A stretch of DNA of 7,162 nt from an uncultured Clostridia bacterium (GTDB lineage Bacteria; Bacillota_A; Clostridia; Christensenellales; Aristaeellaceae): the NCBI GenBank assembly GCA_934645275.1, contig CAKUDW010000099.1, positions 1 to 7,162 of the forward strand, read 5' to 3'. The translations under genes were made by a program, and so were the position numbers. This document shows, in pieces, positions 6,244-7,162 of this stretch (position 1 is its first letter; each line of letters starts with the position of its first letter). The notes under the pieces are model-generated. The model had not been told where the DNA came from and ran no database searches. It saw nothing but the letters and a program-made list of their open reading frames with translations.

Positions 6244-6272
6244 TTGAAAAAGCTGTGAAATTGTGCTAAACT
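6244..6272 (+). promoter_or_regulatory. Sigma-A-type promoter of tig
   Basis: TTGAAA (6244-6249) and TAAACT (6267-6272) are separated by 17 nt, the optimal spacing. The -10 box is extended by TG at 6264-6265 (TGCTAAACT). Transcription would start near 6279, leaving a leader of about 38 nt. A small inverted repeat ATTGA/TCAAT (6280-6284, 6295-6299) lies at the start of that leader. Confidence 0.7.
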
Positions 6273-6302
6273 GCATAAGATTGAATTGCTATGCTCAATG
6301 GC

Positions 6303-6310
6303 AGGAGGAG
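6303..6310 (+). promoter_or_regulatory. Strong ribosome binding site of tig
   Basis: AGGAGGAG lies 7 nt upstream of the ATG at 6318 and fixes the start. Its strength fits a highly expressed chaperone gene. Confidence 0.8.
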
Positions 6311-6317
6311 AATCCAA

Positions 6318-7162
6318 ATGACTACCACTTATGAAAAGCTGTCTTCCAACAAGGTCAAGCTGGGCTTTACCGTTGAACCTGAGAAATTTGAAGAAGGTAT
6401 CGCCAAGGCCTATCGCAAGATGGTTAAAAAGATCAGCATTCCCGGCTTCCGCAAGGGCAAGGCGCCCATGAAGGTGATTGAGGCCCACTACGGCGAAAGC
6501 GTTTTCTATGAGGAAGCCTTCGACGCGATCTTCCCCGAAATCTACCAGGAAGCGCTGAAGGAGCACAACGTCGAAGTCGTGGATCGTCCTGAACTGGATG
6601 TGCAGGAAATTGGCCGCGGCAAGGAACTGAAGTTCACGGTTGAAGTGTTCGTGCGCCCCGACGTGGAGCTGGGTCAGTACAAGAACCTGGGCGTCGTCAA
6701 GACGGTCGACGAAGTGACCGAGGATGACGTGAAGGCCGAAATCGAGCGCGCGCGCGATCGTGCCGCCCGCTGGGTGAGCGTTGAGCGTCCCGCCAAGCTG
6801 GACGACCAGGTGGATATCAACTACAAGGGTTTCCTGGGTGAGGAACAGTTTGAAGGCGGCACCGCCGATAACTACGAACTGGTGTTGGGCTCCGGCTCCT
6901 TTATCCCCGGCTTTGAAGATCAGCTCGTCGGCGCCGAAACCGGTGCGGACGTAGATGTAAACGTCACCTTCCCCGAGCAGTATCATGCTGAAAATCTGGC
7001 CGGCAAGGCCGTGGTGTTCCACGTACATGTGAACAGCATCCGCGAAAAGGAAATGCCCGAGTTGGACGAGGACTTCGTGAAGGAAGTTTCCGAAACCGCC
7101 AACACCGTTGAAGAGTATAAGACTGAGATCCGCGAGCGTCTGGAAAAGCAGGCCGACAACCG
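6318..7162 (+). CDS. tig: Trigger factor, ribosome-associated chaperone (3' truncated by window)
   Basis: The frame is open from ATG 6318 to the window edge, giving 281 complete residues of a protein usually about 430 long. Trigger factor docks on ribosomal protein L23 at the exit tunnel and shields nascent chains; it also has peptidyl-prolyl isomerase activity. The ribosome-binding signature IPGFRKGKAP is at 41-50, the same position as in the E. coli protein. The FKBP-like isomerase domain spans about 160-243 (DDQVDINYKGFLGEEQFEGG, then LGSGSFIPGFEDQLVG). The visible end (ELDEDFVKEVSE onwards) is the beginning of the helical C-terminal chaperone domain. It is divergent from the reductase operon and has its own promoter. 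In many Firmicutes clpP and clpX follow tig, but that is outside this window. Confidence 0.97.
   Translation, partial: MTTTYEKLSSNKVKLGFTVEPEKFEEGIAKAYRKMVKKISIPGFRKGKAPMKVIEAHYGESVFYEEAFDAIFPEIYQEALKEHNVEVVDRPELDVQEIGRGKELKFTVEVFVRPDVELGQYKNLGVVKTVDEVTEDDVKAEIERARDRAARWVSVERPAKLDDQVDINYKGFLGEEQFEGGTADNYELVLGSGSFIPGFEDQLVGAETGADVDVNVTFPEQYHAENLAGKAVVFHVHVNSIREKEMPELDEDFVKEVSETANTVEEYKTEIRERLEKQADN

Noticed and set aside
6231..7028. - strand frame of 265 codons opposite tig
   Set aside because: It is antisense to an unmistakable trigger factor gene, and its start would lie within that coding sequence.
1..7162. CRISPR array, tRNA, rRNA, transposase or attachment site
   Set aside because: I saw no regularly spaced repeats, tRNA-like cloverleaf, rRNA sequence, transposase-like protein or terminal inverted repeats in the window.

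Overview
The window looks like chromosomal DNA from an anaerobic, probably clostridial-type Firmicute. The evidence is strong AGGAGG-type ribosome binding sites, sigma-A-like promoters (one with an extended -10), an oxidoreductase with two [4Fe-4S] motifs, a DUF523/TudS-type protein, and mostly GC-rich genes. Genus cannot be assigned from the sequence alone.

Layout. On the + strand, the last 24 codons of ychF (1-77) overlap by 8 nt a CPBP/CAAX-type intramembrane protease gene (70-1044). That is followed 13 nt later by rlmH (1058-1534), the 23S rRNA pseudouridine-1915 methyltransferase. A long hairpin with a T-run at 1543-1594 closes this operon. On the - strand, 4279 down to 1568 holds two abutting genes for exported proteins: a 610-aa TPR-like protein and then a 292-aa protein with a His-x-x-Gly-Asp-His motif. 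Their stop and start codons touch, so they form one transcriptional and translational unit. They are lower in GC than their flanks, markedly so for the second gene, and I cannot assign either a confident function. Also on the - strand, a promoter at 6138-6167 drives an aldo/keto reductase with a C-terminal ferredoxin-like module (6098-4914). This gene is coupled by a TGATG overlap to a DUF523 gene (4914-4462), and a terminator hairpin follows at 4405-4450. Finally, tig (trigger factor) starts divergently on the + strand at 6318 and runs off the window end.

Functional picture. The flanks are housekeeping genes: YchF, RlmH and trigger factor all act at the ribosome. The reductase and DUF523 pair is a small iron-sulfur redox unit. 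The only region that could be a poorly described system is the two-gene secreted cassette at 1568-4279. It appears accessory, sits between two terminators, and combines a repeat-type scaffold protein with a possible metal-dependent hydrolase. This is a hypothesis from motifs and gene arrangement, not an identified system.
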